Made by a program: the position numbers and the translations under genes
Part shown: piece after piece, positions 22,572-24,152 of the stretch
Position numbering within the stretch: the first letter of the stretch is position 1
How the letters are laid out: each line of letters starts with the position of its first letter
Notes under the pieces: generated by a model
The model's database searches: none
Told to the model about the DNA's origin: nothing
What the model saw: only the letters and a program-made list of their open reading frames with translations
Origin: UBA6263 sp049305865
Lineage (GTDB): Bacteria; Patescibacteriota; Gracilibacteria; Absconditabacterales; Absconditicoccaceae
Length of the DNA: 24,152 bases
Direction: 5' to 3'
NCBI GenBank assembly: GCA_049305865.1
Contig: JBAQPP010000027.1
Coordinates: 1 to 24,152, forward strand

Positions 22572-23558
22572 ATGAACAATCAATCATTGCTATATTCTTA
22601 CGACAAAAAAATCACGATATGAGAACTCAAAAACAAAATTGATTTTGATTGATATGATTTTTCTGATATTACATCCCAGATACAAAGCAACAATATCCAT
22701 GCTATAGTCGATTGAGAATCCGATTTTCATTACAAATTTAATATCATAAAATCTCAGCCCTATATCATTTACTATATAGGAGATTTATCTCTTCTGGATA
22801 AAGATATTTTATGAATCGTATGACCTAGGAAAAAGACATCTTACTCTGATAAAGTTCTTGATAGGCTTTTACAATCAGCATCAAAATATGATTTAGTAAC
22901 CATATCTGGTATGGCAGAGTGAGTAGATCAATTATGTCATAGTTTTTCTATCAAAAACAATGTCCCTACAATAGCAGTTCTAGGCTGATGAATAATGCGA
23001 TATTTAAATAGAGCAGAACGTAATATTATATCTTCAATAGTTGATCATTGATGACTTATAATCAGTGAATTTAAACTTAGTTTTGAACCGACTAATTATT
23101 CTTTTCCTCAAAGAAACCGCCTGATAGCAGGACTTTGTAATACATTATTTCTTCCTCAGGCATGATCTCGTTCTGGTAGTTTGATTACAGTAGATTTTGC
23201 TATAGATATGTCCAAGCCTATTTATGGAGTCGCTGATAATATTTTTTCTCTAGAAAGTTTGTGACTCCATCAATATATTGCAGATAAAAAAATAAATTTA
23301 GTTTCAGATTTTGATAAATTTCTTTCATCTCATTTTCATTACAAGTGATCAGATAAAAATATTTCTACACCAGATATTATTTTATCAGAAAACGAAAAAA
23401 AAATCCTAACTACAATCGCTGCTTCTTGATCCATATCTGTGGATGAACTTTATTCTCTATCCCATATTACATATCAAGAATTATTTTGATTACTTACAAT
23501 ACTAGAAATGAATAATCTTATTTATCAGCCTTCGCCTAGTATTTATAAGATATTATAA
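22572..23558 (+). CDS. dprA: DNA processing protein DprA/Smf (UGA = Gly)
   Basis: The 328-residue frame from ATG 22572 to TAA uses TGA at many Gly codons. DprA binds incoming single-stranded DNA and loads RecA during natural transformation. The Rossmann-like core shows GIVGPRKKTSYSDKVL (81-96; usually G-R-T/S), SGMAEGVD (112-119; usually SGLARGID), VPTIAVLGGGI (131-141), LIISEF (162-167), NYSFPQRNRLIAGL (175-188) and QAGSRSGSLITVDFA (196-210). A C-terminal winged-helix (about 270-328) matches the DprA extension. The N-terminal ~70 residues are divergent. Presence of dprA suggests DNA uptake ability, consistent with the foreign-looking genes nearby, but no com genes are in the window. Confidence 0.93.
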
Positions 23559-23583
23559 ATTATATATATTTTATTTTTTTTAT

Positions 23584-23613
23584 AAAAAAAATCTCCCCAA
23601 AAAATTGAGAAGA
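23584..23613 (-). terminator. Terminator of the last minus-strand gene
   Basis: On the minus strand: tcttctcaa / ttggggaga (9 bp with G-U pairs) followed by a T run. It sits between convergent dprA and the 108-residue gene. Confidence 0.75.
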
Positions 23614-23634
23614 CTTTTAAAAAAATTTTATAAT

Positions 23635-23961
23635 TTAATCTTTTGTATCTGACACGATTCCCCACTGAATTTTTTCTTGTGTTAGATCTGCATCCATGTT
23701 CTCCAAAAGCAGCTTTTTCATAGTTTGAAATTCTGTTTCAGTTAGCAATTCTTTGCCTTCGCATGAGAAATTATATTTTTCTTTTGCTTGTTTATCCATT
23801 TGTCTATCCAAGAGATCTTGCAGATAATCTCTTTTATTGACCATACAATGGATATTTTTTTCTCCATTTTCTGCTCCGAGTTGGTATGTATTACCAATCT
23901 CAAAGATATTAATCTTCCAGATGCCAGACTCCAGATTCATTGTAGTTTTGATTTCCTTCAT
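23635..23961 (-). CDS. Hypothetical protein, 108 residues, TGA-free
   Basis: I do not recognise it. I start it at Met 23961 (MKEIKTTMNLESGIWKINIF) because the sequence before it, cagcaaacaaaaaatatta, matches the A-rich leaders of the other small TGA-free genes. A longer form from 24000 (MSKYHQQTKN) is possible, and the longest ORF (24084) adds an unlikely Phe/Tyr-rich stretch. The N-terminal half is strand-rich (GIWKINIFEIGNTYQLGAEN) with a Cys at MVNKRD, and the C-terminal half is helical and charged, ending QWGIVSDTKD. All six Gly codons are GGN. A hairpin terminator follows the TAA. Function unknown. Confidence 0.7.
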   Translation of the reverse strand: MKEIKTTMNLESGIWKINIFEIGNTYQLGAENGEKNIHCMVNKRDYLQDLLDRQMDKQAKEKYNFSCEGKELLTETEFQTMKKLLLENMDADLTQEKIQWGIVSDTKD

Positions 23962-24152
23962 GGTTTTAATATTTTTTGTTTGCTGATGATATTTACTCAT
24001 TTGACATTTAATTACAATATCAAACTTACATGTAAAAAAAAAGCAATAAAAAAATAAATGTTTCTTAAAATAGTTTATATACACAAAATTGCTCTTGCAA
24101 AACTATCTTAAATGTATATTTTAAAATCATAATTTTATATTATAAAAAATAA

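Overview
The window comes from a bacterium that reads UGA as glycine (translation table 25), so it most likely belongs to Absconditabacteria (SR1) or Gracilibacteria. Frame 1 stays open from base 1 to a TAG at 6151. It contains well over a hundred in-frame TGA codons that fall where conserved families have Gly. The same holds for dnaX (first Gly of the Walker A motif), prmC (SAM-binding loop), dprA and a PrsW-type protease. A standard-code reading breaks these genes into pieces. Most of the window is very AT-rich and most starts lack a Shine-Dalgarno sequence.

Layout. 1-6153 (+): the C-terminal 2050 residues of a giant surface protein with two LamG-type lectin modules and Ig-like repeats. 6461-10186 (-): a TGA-free, visibly more GC-rich gene for a streptopain-like C10 protease with a beta-helix, Ig-like modules and a Bacteroidota-type T9SS sorting tail. 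It looks like recent horizontal transfer (or a chimeric contig), and a Bacteroidota-style intergenic repeat lies beside it. 10604-15563 (+): one rRNA transcription unit in the unusual order 23S-5S-16S, with a promoter before 23S, a terminator after 16S and processing stems around 23S and 16S. 15606-16836 (-): a PrsW-like membrane protease and a small DUF2103-like protein. 16888-17751 (+): prmC. 17752-17904 (-): a 50-residue acidic ORF. 18048-18124 (-): tRNA-His(GTG), divergent from a TrpR-superfamily YerC-like regulator at 18222-18512 (+). Two near-identical 20-bp palindromes sit on the shared promoters. 18962-20404 (-): dnaX. 22572-23558 (+): dprA.

Five small, TGA-free genes of unknown function (18585, 20650, 21436, 22104 on +; 23635-23961 on -) lie among the TGA-rich housekeeping genes. 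Each appears to be its own transcription unit with an A-rich CAAACAAA-type leader and a hairpin terminator, and the four + strand ones have a TTGACT-type -35. Two of them share a nearly identical terminator.

The strongest candidates for something new are: (i) the YerC/HisR-like regulator paired with tRNA-His through twin operators; (ii) the permuted rRNA operon, whose 16S carries compensated changes in the central pseudoknot and helix 28 and a disrupted anti-Shine-Dalgarno core; (iii) the scattered TGA-free monocistronic small genes; (iv) a T9SS-tailed protease gene inside a recoded genome.
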